A DNA stretch of 30,387 nt, taken from Rodentolepis nana (Eukaryota; Platyhelminthes; Cestoda; Cyclophyllidea; Hymenolepididae). Each line of letters begins with the position of its first letter. Positions within the stretch are counted from its first letter, which is position 1. A program made the position numbers and the translations under genes. The notes beneath the pieces were generated by a model. The model was not told the DNA's origin, searched no databases, and saw nothing but the letters and a program-made list of their open reading frames with translations. Below are positions 22,153 to 30,387 of this stretch, piece by piece. The stretch spans positions 13,783 to 44,169 of the forward strand of contig UZAE01012217.1 of NCBI GenBank assembly GCA_900617975.1. The letters are read 5' to 3'.

Positions 22153-25100
22153 CTAAAATTGTAACACTCTCCTCATTTATCATAGATAGTCATTCTAGGC
22201 GTCATTTCTTTCAACCAGGAACCCCATCTTTGCACAGTGAATGTGAAAGTTGAACGCGAGGACCAATGCTTTACTCTGACCTGTGCAAAATTGTGATGAT
22301 CAATTTTTTCCTATTTGTTTGGGATATTTTCACTTTACTAAAATTCATTCATATTTGCTACCCAGCAGCTAGAAAATTTCGGACAAACAAAAGATCTGTG
22401 CACACTTTGATCTCTAAACAAAATTATTCATACTGTATTCCATTTGATCAAGCAAATTTTTTAGAAATAAATCTATCTCAACTTATATGACGCATGAATG
22501 TGTGCTATTATTTTCAGGCAAATAGACTTGCTGAAGCACAAAAATGACTTGAAAGCACGCTTCACTTGAATGATATTCGATATTACGAATTTGCTCATTC
22601 CAGTTCAGAGTTCATGAAACTGGGAAGTGATTCGTTATTGTCACCCAGTTTTTGTCGAAAAAAATTAAGTGGGCATATTTTCCCTTTGGCACCGTGGTAT
22701 GAATAGTTAAATAATTAACAATGTGTAATGAAATTTTACGCAGATACTATAATATAATAACCTAAAACAATCAAAAGAGTGCAGCTGCCACTGTGGATTT
22801 TACAAATAACTAGTAAAAAATTATCAAAATTAAATTTTGTTAATAAATAAAGGAGTGAAATATTTTAATTCACTCTTAATATAAAGAGAGATCTCATTGG
22901 CTTATTCTTGCTTTTTGAGGTCATCACTTGCAAGCACGCAAAATAGACTCGCAAAATATTACATTGTAACGGCCATTGAATAATGAAACCCACTTAACTA
23001 AAGCTTTACAAATGTTCTAACGCAGTCGAATAAACTAGCAAGTATAAGTTAAATATATATAGCCGCATTGTGTTCGGTACTGACAATGCTTTCATTTTGG
23101 GGTTGGAAAGGAAACAAGAGCTGTCAATCACCTTTATTGCAGTTCCGTCAATTCATTTTGCATTAGCGTCGCTGTTAACTATAGGCAAACAAGAACAAAA
23201 TGACAATTTCGATCAAATAAATGAGAATTGAAGCAACTTGTTTTTTAACTTAAAAGAGATTTACTGAACGAAATCGATTGCTTGTATTTAATTTTCACTC
23301 ACAAATCGGAAGAAAAGCAATCGTCAAATGACTTATTTTATTAATAAAACGTGTAAATAAAACGCATAGAAAACAATTTAATATTGTCAAAATGACTTAA
23401 AACTAATCATTATTAGTTAATTTCGGACTTACTATTTCATATTAAAATTTAAGAAAAAAATTTCATGACCAAACGAGATGGTAGAAAATTTAGTGTTCCT
23501 AACTTTGATAAGTCGTGGATTGGGATAGCCATTATATTCATCACCTTGTTTTTTCTAATGGACAGGTTTTATATGTTGGCAAAGTAATTGAAAATGTCTA
23601 AATAAAAAGACAAGGGTGGTAATTAACAATATCACTTTGAAATCATTCATATTGCCAGTAATTAATAATTCTTGACCCAAGGGCGTACAAAAAATGACAA
23701 TCAGCAAGTGTGAAAGTTAAGATTATAACCAATTACGATATTGTTGTCCTCCAATCGACACCATTGTCCACAAATACTCTGTTATTTGGTCAGGGTCTTT
23801 GCTTGTGAGGTTGTCACTTTCATGTGCACAAGAGAACTTTTAAAATTGCATTATGAATTAAATTTAGATGTTACATTTCTGATCAAGTGAGCGTACGTAT
23901 TTAAATTAACTTGAGAGTAGGCAAATCGAAATCACTGAGAGCCATGATGATATAGAGCAACAATAAGGGGATTAAAATTGGCCTAGATTGAGAAATGGCA
24001 TATCGGTCAGCTATAATTGCATAACGAAACACTGAAAGTTCATGCTGCTAGCTGAGATTGCGACAGTTAAATGATATGTATATGTTGCTCTAAATAGTAA
24101 CAGTGATTGATTAGAATTTTTTACTTAAATGATCAACAGTAGGGCGTTTAAAAATTTCAAATCAATTGAAATACTAAACTGGATAATAAGGCTAAATTGG
24201 TTTCCTTGAAGATCAGCACATTTTGCTTTATTTATGTATCTCTTTTACATTGAAAATGCCAATAGGGACGAGGGAAACGATAAATATCATTAAGCTTGCC
24301 ATTTGAAATGATAACGTATACAAGTGAACTGCGGATTTGTAAATATGGACTTAGCAAAATGCCAAACATAAAGAAAACGGAGAATCCCAGAAAGCTTCAG
24401 AAGAATCCAGTTTTGGAACAAATGTGAATAAGATGTTCTAACAAGGTATGGGACATGTAGGGCCCAAAAATTCTTTTTAAAGCCAATTTAATTAATTTCA
24501 AAGCTTTTGCGCACTCTACAATAGACCGTGTTTAGTTTCAATTGGCCGCTAAAACATTAGCTAAGCTAATCAAAAGAAGAATTCATGCAATGCTTCAACT
24601 TTTAAAACCAGTTTTTTGTCAATAAGTTGGAAATGAAATCAGAAAAGCCCTTGACAATGCTTTATGGATGTGTGATAACTAAAACCCGAGAAATTGGTCT
24701 CTAAATCAGCCTCTGGTGATTAATTACTTTCCATTTCAACTACTCAATCATTCTCGCAAAATATAATCAACGCATTTATAATTTCAATGTGTCAAAGAAG
24801 CACCTCACTGTTTTTTTAGCGCAATGGTTCAATTGGTATTGTCTGTTGCGTGTAAAATAATTTTGGTTCCAGTTGTTCAGCGCTTTGAACACTTCTAAGG
24901 TCATGGATATATGATTTTTGTTGATGTAGAATACATAAGGGTGGCTATATGCAATAAATATGACAAATTTGAGTAAGAAAGTAGTCAAATTGTCTCTCCC
25001 GGTTCACTTCATATCTCTCAGAAAAGGGAACTGGAGATTATAAATAACTTGGTGTTTGTAGAAAATTTCAGTATTTCCCTGATTTTATTTTTCTTAAATT

Positions 25101-25990
25101 AATCGGAGACTTTTCACCAAAAACGGTGAAATTTTACCCCGTGTGATTCGATTGCTAATTGTCCACTGATCTAGAAACACTACGTATATATTATCAATAA
25201 TACTTAATTTACACATTTTATAATAACATCAGATTTCAATTTACGTTCTTTTTCAATTGTCCTTGAAGCCTAATTAATGTTTACCATAATAAAGTTAATT
25301 TCATAAGCATTCAGTCCGCAATGTCAATCAAATTGAATTGAAAGAGCTCGTGTCCATCATATAAGTCAATATTCAATATGCTTTTAATTTTTATGACTGT
25401 TGAAACATTGGTTCTCCTTAACATTGATTTGTTCTAATATTAAACTTAACACCTATAATTGTTACTAACATCATTTATTATGAAGACTAAATGTGACAAG
25501 CTGTTTATAAGCAATCATTAAGAAGCTGATCATTGTGTTTTCATTTCCTTCTTTAGAATGAAATCTTCGAAACTGAAGACCTCGGAGAAAAATTTTTTAA
25601 GTGACGATTTTATAAAAAAAATATAAAAAAATGTTTTTCTAACTTTATCGTAGGTCATTAGTTTAGCGCATAAAATTGGTTTTAGATAGGAGACAGATTA
25701 GTTCTTTTTAACCTTGTCATTTGCAATTAATGGAAAAACTTATTGATTGAATACTGAAGTATGACGTTCAAAGGTCATTATGAATCAAAATGAGGGGACC
25801 ATTTTCCGTACAAAATAGTAAATATTTTGTGGTGAAGACGTTTGTATTAAGTAATAATACTGTTCAAATATAGTAAAAAATTTATATTAATGGCCTTTAA
25901 TTTAGACCAAAATGAATATATGTCACTAAACTTTGGCAACATTTACCGAAAATGGAATCTTTCAAAATGAAGAAAGAAGTCGATAATACA
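22153..25990. other. AT-rich stretch without recognisable genes
   Basis: Open frames at 22266-22490 and 24776-24988 are of chance length and show no domain. The only repeat trace is the small 3'-end fragment at 24265-24315. Confidence 0.4.
24265..24315 (+). repeat. 3'-end fragment of the SINE/LINE tail
   Basis: AAACGATAAATATCATTAAG then CTTGCCATTTGAAATGATAA resembles the family 3' block and tail (CTAATGATAACAATCATAAG then CCTGCCATTTGATATAAAAT). It could derive from either the LINE or the SINE. Confidence 0.4.
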
Positions 25991-25994
25991 AGTC

Positions 25995-26081
25995 TTAATC
26001 ATTTACCATCTCCTCATCTTTGCAATCGTCATCGCTTTCCTGTTTTTCATCTTAAACTTCTTCATTTTCCACTGTCCTCCA
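25995..26081 (-). pseudogene. short acidic reading frame with internal stop, possible relic
   Basis: The minus strand reads TVENEEV, a stop, DEKQESDDDCKDEEMVND, then a stop at 25995-25997. The acidic composition recalls the tails of B and C, but there is no leader and no alignable flank. AAACAG just before GAAAGCGATGACG could be a splice acceptor, in which case it would be a terminal exon. It may also be chance. Confidence 0.2.
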
Positions 26082-26134
26082 AAATCAACATCCCTTCCAT
26101 TGCTTTATTACATCTCGCTTGAGTGAAAAATAGA

Positions 26135-26170
26135 TTAGTAAAATTCAAGCCAATAGAAAGTAAGTAAATG
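26135..26170 (+). repeat. left direct repeat flanking a LINE fragment
   Basis: Thirty-six bases containing TAGTAAAATT, AAG and AATAGAAA match 26593-26628 at 28 of 36 positions. The two copies bracket the LINE fragment, as a worn target-site duplication would, although 36 bp is long for one. Confidence 0.5.
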
Positions 26171-26592
26171 CGAGGTATATAGGGTTTGGAATAGTTCGCA
26201 TTTGCTCCTTAGTTGACTTCGGCTTTCGCAAGGAGGAAGCACATATATTAAGGCTTTAGAACAGTATCACTGGGTCTCTGTCCATATCTTTAGGGCAGGA
26301 CACCGAATCAAGTTTGCCCTCTGTATTTCCACCTGGAAGTCGCATATTGCGCATATGCAATGGGCGTCAAATCCTATTTTGTGAATGCGTTTCGTTAGGC
26401 AATCGCGTCCGAAAAGCAATCTAAACTCTGCAGCATCTTCGATTCTTTGCCAGCCGGCTATGTCGGAGAGTGCCAATGTCCTCCATCTTGCTTCTGAATG
26501 GAGTCTTCATTGTATGAAAAGACATTGGAGAGGGGTACCTATCTTGAAGCATTGTATTCCTCTGTTAGCGAGTGTACCAATGAAGTAACTGA
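26171..26592 (-). mobile_element. LINE 3' fragment with C-terminal zinc-finger region
   Basis: On the minus strand an open frame from about 26506 to 26267 reads ARWRTLALSDIAGW, then QRIEDAAEFRLLFGRDCL, a His-containing stretch, CAICDFQVEIQRANLIRC, then PAL. This is the family pattern RLLTGHDCL...CxxC...HLxxC-PAL found at the C-terminus of many non-LTR retrotransposon proteins. The zinc-ligand His is replaced by Asn. After the stop, the 3' UTR (GAAAGCCGAAGTCAACTAAG and following) resembles the SINE-like family 3' block. The piece is about 420 bp, 5'-truncated and flanked by 36-bp direct repeats. It lies within the putative first intron of the gene starting at 27075 and is transcribed in the same sense. 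Confidence 0.75.
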
Positions 26593-26628
26593 CTAGTAAA
26601 ATTTAAGTTAATAGAAACTATGTGAATA
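26593..26628 (+). repeat. right direct repeat flanking a LINE fragment
   Basis: This is the partner of 26135-26170, with 28 of 36 positions identical. Confidence 0.5.
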
Positions 26629-26966
26629 CAATTTTCAACATTTATTATTACAATCCAAAAAAATCCTTGTTTATTTTAACTTAATTACGCATTAAAAAAA
26701 TCAACCGAAGCATCAATTACTCTATTGTGAGCAAAAATATTTAACTTCGTAGAGTTCGATAGCTCGCCACTATATATGACCCACATTGAGTAAAATGAAA
26801 TTTTAGCTAAACTTGGAAATTTCTACCAAGTTAAGCAAAAAATTTATTTTTTAAACTTCTTTCGAAAATCAAATTTATTGCTACCACAAGCATAGGTCAA
26901 TTATAAACTTTCTACTATGGAAGAATCTAAGGTACCAAACTCCTATGGGATACGTCATCGATTTAC

Positions 26967-27075
26967 GCGTCATCACATCATCAGGAACGGGAGGTGCGCT
27001 ATACAACTCCGCGGACGGCAACCGTGCGACAAGTGGCCGATCAGAAGCCTCTGTTTGTTTAACTTTATCCGCCAT
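26967..27075 (-). CDS. candidate first coding exon of an unrecognised host gene
   Basis: Minus-strand ATG at 27075 in good context (A at -3, G at +4), followed by 36 codons: MADKVKQTEASDRPLVARLP, then SAELYSAPPVPDDVMT. The reading then reaches a possible GTAAAT splice donor at 26961-26966, giving a phase-1 exon of 109 nt. Past it the frame turns AT-rich and unconvincing before a stop at 26881. The patch has 13 CpGs in about 125 bp, which is far denser than its surroundings. The peptide looks like the soluble, Pro-rich N-terminus of a cytoplasmic or membrane protein and has no signal peptide. I do not recognise the family. The donor has C rather than G at -1, which weakens the boundary. Later exons would lie at lower coordinates, but I could not identify any. 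Confidence 0.45.
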
Positions 27076-27607
27076 ACTGGTTATGATTAATCTCCCTACG
27101 TGTACACTTTATCGAAAAGATACCTACTGAATAGATGTTTTCCGTGTCATGTATTTGTATGTATTCTCTTTAGCTGGGCTGTAGCTGAGCTAGTTCTGGG
27201 GGTTTAGTTAGATGTTGGAGAATCTGCCACAGAGATTTCTGAGTCGCAAAACCATATCGTTTACTTTAATGCAAAAAAGGATGTATCAGAATAAATATGT
27301 GCCAAAAGGGCTATATAGATTTTTTAAATGTTGGGTTAACTATGTTAGATCACTAGACGGCTTTCGTTTTTTTCATTCTGAGATATTTGGAAAACATCAC
27401 CTTAGATGTGATTTCTATGACACAACCATAAAAGCGTTTCAAAATTCATTTTTTTTGAGGGATTCAAATTTACCGCATTGTATCAAAACCAGCCGTAAAA
27501 ATTAGAATATTTCATTCTATCGGCCAGTTGAAAATCGTATCCTCGAAAATCGATATGATAGAAGGGCAAGATAAGGTGTGCATAATTTCATTGATCCAAA
27601 TTGTTTA
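27076..27607. other. upstream flank of candidate exon, with a chance-length ORF
   Basis: A plus-strand frame of 97 codons (27212-27505) lies head-to-head with the exon. It is the longest open frame in the window that is neither repeat nor family member, but a few of that length are expected by chance. It is rich in Phe, Lys and Arg and has no domain, signal peptide or transmembrane pattern that I recognise. GTAGCTGAGCTAGTT at 27181-27195 resembles a tRNA A box without a usable B box. Confidence 0.25.
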
Positions 27608-27930
27608 AGATTGAGATATGCTTGCCTTCACGTGGTGCACCCTGATAACGGACATTCATAAATCAAAAAGTCTATAAACGGGTAATTGACTTTTGACATC
27701 TAACTTCCATGGCTCAAGAGAATGTCATATTCGACAACTTCTATAGTTCCTTTGTCTTCTACCTCTGTCACTTTTCACATCTGCGAATTATTCTTCAGTT
27801 TTCCTCACTACTTCATGCGACCTTCTCGTTCCACCCCCACAACCCCCCACCCCCTCCTCCTCTCAGTGAAACACAACGTCAACTAAAGAGGCTAATGTTA
27901 ACTATCATAAAGCCTGCCTCGCCCAATGAA
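27608..27930 (+). repeat. SINE-like retroelement, diverged copy beside gene C
   Basis: Matches the family head (GAGATATGCTTGCCTTCACG, TGGTGCACCCTG), the AATGTCATATTCGAC core, the pyrimidine-rich middle (with a C-rich expansion near 27834-27860) and the 3' block GTCAACTAAAGAGGCTAATG...CATAAAGCCTGCC. An open frame of 103 codons crossing it (27709-28020) is a by-product and not a gene. It sits where the 3' end of gene C would be expected if C had the same 3' UTR length as A and B. Confidence 0.65.
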
Positions 27931-28208
27931 AACCTATGGTGCAAGTATCAAAATGTTAGTTTACAATCCAAAATAATGCCATCCATTTTAAACAAATCGC
28001 TCTTTCAAATAATCAATTGATATTTAGGAAGATATTATAAATTCATTTCGAAAAGGTTCGTGCAGGCTTCAAAATTTCTACTTTTACCACCACCGAATAA
28101 AAATACAAAGGAAAAAAATTGACGGCGTAAAAAATGATAAAATTTGTACTATTCAAATAACAGTGACAAGGTTTTTGCAGAGCAATGAGCAGCACCATCC
28201 TCATTCTC

Positions 28209-28568
28209 TTATTCCTCATCTCCATCCTCATCATCCTCATCATCATCTTCCTCGTCATCGTCGTCTTCATCCTCCTCCTCATCTTCCTCCTCCTCATCTT
28301 CTTCATCCTCCTCCTCCTCATCTTCATCATCTTCGTCTTCTTCATCCTCATCCTCCTCATTATCATCACTGCTGCTATTGCCACCAAACACATCTGAATA
28401 AAATTTTCCTTCATCAATTTCTCCATTTTCTCCGCGATAGTCTTTGAGAGCACCGCAAAATAGTCCCGGATAGGGGGAGGTCGAATATGAACTCATTTGT
28501 TCTGAACGAACAATAACACTTGAGAGTAGATAAATGACGATGAAAAGCCAGCTGCACATCGCCTTCAT
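28209..28568 (-). CDS. secreted hyper-acidic protein, possibly C-terminally truncated (gene C of leader family)
   Basis: This is a 119-residue precursor. The signal peptide (MKAMCSWLFIVIYLL...) ends at about residue 21, and the mature part begins SEQM as in B. Residues 26-67 are a mixed linker with one Cys (38), a GENGEIDEGKFYSDVFGG segment and an N-S-S sequon at Asn64. Residues 71-119 are Asp/Glu except one Gly. The stop is a TAA inside the acidic tract. Past it the same frame continues for 19 codons, acidic at first (ENEDG), to a TAG at 28149, so a GAA-to-TAA change may have removed a tail equal in length to that of B. The single Cys could allow dimer formation. Start choice: this is the conserved leader ATG, with A at -3. 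Role unknown; anion-rich secretion is inferred as for B. Confidence 0.75.
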   Translation of the reverse strand: MKAMCSWLFIVIYLLSSVIVRSEQMSSYSTSPYPGLFCGALKDYRGENGEIDEGKFYSDVFGGNSSSDDNEEDEDEEDEDDEDEEEEDEEDEEEEDEEEDEDDDDEEDDDEDDEDGDEE

Positions 28569-28625
28569 TATGTAACAACGAGAACCTTAAAATTTAACTT
28601 GCCACCACAAAGTTCAGTAACCAAA

Positions 28626-28631
28626 TATATA
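28626..28631 (-). promoter_or_regulatory. TATA box of gene C
   Basis: The minus strand reads GGTATATATTTGGTTACTGA, 58-63 bp upstream of the ATG. It matches gene B at 18 or 19 of 20 positions. Confidence 0.7.
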
Positions 28632-28668
28632 CCATTTTCTAAATGCCAGGTTTTATTTAGATGACGGC

Positions 28669-28676
28669 TGATTGGC
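28669..28676 (-). promoter_or_regulatory. CCAATCAG box upstream of gene C
   Basis: This is the same octamer, in the same orientation, as in gene B. It lies about 38 bp upstream of the TATA box. Confidence 0.5.
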
Positions 28677-28689
28677 CTAAAACAAGTGA

Positions 28690-29269
28690 TTAATCTCGTG
28701 GATAAATAATGCAATGGACTTAAAATAAAAAGAAAAATAGAACATCAAACAGTGATAAGAGTTAAAATTGCAATGTATTTCAAATTATTGTTGGCTTTGA
28801 CTCACAACTGGAGAATAAAATGAACCAAAATTTACTATCGGCATTCAAGTTCTCAAAATTGTACTTCGAAATATCTCAAATGCCAAAAGGACTTGATGAG
28901 AGCAGTTGCTTTTCATGATTATCCTTTCTATTGCTTCTTTGTTTGGATATGTAACAACATAAAAATGCATATGTACGTACATCATTAAGTCAAACGGTTT
29001 TGGCCGCAAAATTTCTGCTCTCAAGAAGGAACTTTAACCTGTTCAATTTAGCTTGTGTTCTTACGCACATCGAAGGGGTTTCTGACTTTTTTATTTATTT
29101 CTCTGCACACCCTTCTTGACTTTTGGACCATAAATCTGCAGCCCTATAGATTATCATAAGTTATGGATTTAATTTAACAAAGCTTCGTTTTGCTATTTTA
29201 TTTGAAGAACAGAAAGCACAATAATCACAAAAAGGTTGGATGAAATAAAATATGAGAAAAATATTTGAA
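28690..29269. other. AT-rich flank upstream of gene C
   Basis: Apart from the promoter elements of gene C just to its left, I see no gene or repeat here. Confidence 0.4.
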
Positions 29270-30387
29270 CGAAATACCCTTGAATGTGTCGTGAAGTAGC
29301 TACGTCATGTAGCCACTGCAATTAATTCAAGAGAAGACAGCGTCATTCGATTTGTGACCTCTGGCAAAATTTGGAGGCAAAATCGAACTTATCATAGCCA
29401 AGTTCAGACGACGATTTCATCTCGAAAAGTATTCTTCTACATTATGCTGTGGTGGCTAATGAAAAGTCTTGCTATGCAGGTTTTGATGTGTAAAAAACCG
29501 CGCCACTGTTATCGCACCAATTTGCTAATTTTTTTAGGCTCATAATCTAGGTCCCTTTCCGTTCACTTCTGAGCAATCTCTTTGGGGTTGAACTACCATA
29601 GAACAAGATCATCAGCATAAAGTAAGCACTTGATTACCGTGACTGCCTTTGCCACTTCAGCTATGTCATTGATGTCATTGTGAGAGCTCCCCGTTGTAGT
29701 CTTGTTTGCAAAAGATTAGAATTGGACAGACCGTTTCCTTTGCTGATTAACAAGATCTCTGTCAAATGGATGGTGTTATCAAATTTAGCATGCTATGTTT
29801 TTTACCAACCTCCGCTAATTTTAGAATTTACTTCTCTTTTCATACTAGGATAGGGTGGCAACATATTGGTTCGTTAATCTTTGCGGTGTAAAACCTGTTT
29901 GTTCGTTTCAAAGAATATCATTGATTTCATGGAACCAGATCTTCATTGTTTTAATCATTCTTTTATTAAGTTTAACCAGTATGTTTGTGAGAGAAAATAG
30001 GTCTAAAATAGTCTAACTTGCTCTTTATTAGTAATATTATTTCTATGTCAACCGTCTATTGGGTAGATATGGCCTTTGTCTCAGATATTTTGTTGAATGA
30101 TGCCAGCATGATTTCAATGGCTTTCGAATCTATTCTTATTAGAAATTCCGAGTGGAGACCTTTTACATTTTATCTCGTTTTCTAAAGCATTGCGTTCGTA
30201 AGAGTTGAATGGTTGAGTAAGTAATTTACGCGGTAATGTTATGATTTGGTTACTAGGTTCTTAATCCCTCTTGAAGGGTTTCTGCCGCAAACATTTTTCT
30301 TTTGTTCTTGCGAATGGAATCTCGAAAAAAGAGTTTAGGTAGTTCGGAGTTGATGGAAAACGGTTTAGCGTTTAAGCTTATTGTTTT
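29270..30387 (-). mobile_element. LINE reverse transcriptase remnant, frame-broken, running off the window
   Basis: Read on the minus strand from the right edge, with several frame changes, this shows reverse transcriptase landmarks in the proper order. First is LDYFRPI (motif like YRPI). Then come MIKTMKIWFHEINDI, GFTPQR followed by TNQYVATLS at 29850-29895, NDINDIAEVAK, and CLLYADDLVLW with the catalytic YADD at 29608-29619. Next are SLKKLANWCD and FSLATTA downstream of the catalytic motif. The segment between the LQRGAL and NDIND parts lacks the usual PQGxxLSPxLF block, so a small deletion removed motif B. Stops and shifts make it inactive. The 5' endonuclease part would lie outside the window. 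Confidence 0.85.

Noticed and set aside
27170..27260. tRNA A-box-like TAGCTGAGCTAGTT
   Set aside because: There is no B box or cloverleaf downstream.
27709..28020. 103-codon plus frame with a Pro run
   Set aside because: Most of it is the SINE-like copy at 27608-27930, and the Pro run is its C-rich tract. The frame is not kept in other copies.
28043..28453. Met/Arg/Lys-rich, His/Pro-rich and Ile/Leu-rich frames across gene C
   Set aside because: They are shadows of the same low-complexity tract. Only the acidic frame has the signal peptide.
6337..28568. Spider or scorpion toxin precursors with an acidic propeptide
   Set aside because: The mature parts lack the Cys framework and the basic mature peptide that would follow a propeptide. 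The acidic tract is the product itself.

Overview
The window looks like a stretch of nuclear DNA from an animal, probably an arthropod. It is AT-rich (about two thirds A+T by eye) and gene-sparse. It carries eukaryotic core promoters (CCAAT plus TATA), AATAAA signals, a candidate exon with a GT donor, and decayed non-LTR retrotransposons. The retrotransposon protein remnants remind me of elements common in arachnids and other arthropods, so a chelicerate is possible, but that is inference. There is no operon structure, rRNA, tRNA or CRISPR that I can support. At this base composition, dozens of random 60-100 codon ORFs are expected in 30 kb, so most open frames mean nothing.

The real genes I can support are three short, apparently single-exon genes, all on the minus strand: A (6337-6645), B (14372-14842) and C (28209-28568). 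Each encodes a small secreted protein with the same unusual signal peptide (M-K-x-x-C-S-W-[LI]-F-I-x-I-[YF]-L), predicted to be cut after residue 21. Each has a TATA box about 60 bp upstream of the ATG and an inverted CCAAT motif further out. A and B also share 3' UTR sequence and an AATAAA about 225-230 bp after the stop. The mature proteins do not resemble one another equally: B and C are almost pure Asp/Glu polymers, while A is Pro/Gly/Asp-rich with five regularly spaced Trp. The leader, promoter and 3' end are conserved while the payload is replaced or expanded.

The rest is mostly repeats. A roughly 320-bp SINE-like family is present in at least four long or near-complete copies (411, 4940, 21800, 27608) and one 3'-truncated copy (19318), all in plus orientation. 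The copy at 411-733 has a 13-bp target-site duplication. Three LINE remnants are visible: a plus-strand C-terminal zinc-finger piece (5790-6083), a minus-strand C-terminal piece between 36-bp direct repeats (26171-26592), and a minus-strand reverse transcriptase with a YADD motif running off the right end (29270-30387). The LINE 3' ends resemble the SINE 3' end, which suggests a LINE/SINE pair.

A CpG-rich patch at 26967-27075 (minus) looks like the first coding exon of an ordinary, unrecognised host gene. If so, genes A and B could lie within or beyond its first intron, and gene C lies just upstream of it. Large intervals (747-4939, 6780-14100, 15000-18640, 19377-21799, 22153-25990) hold nothing I can name apart from small low-confidence items listed below.
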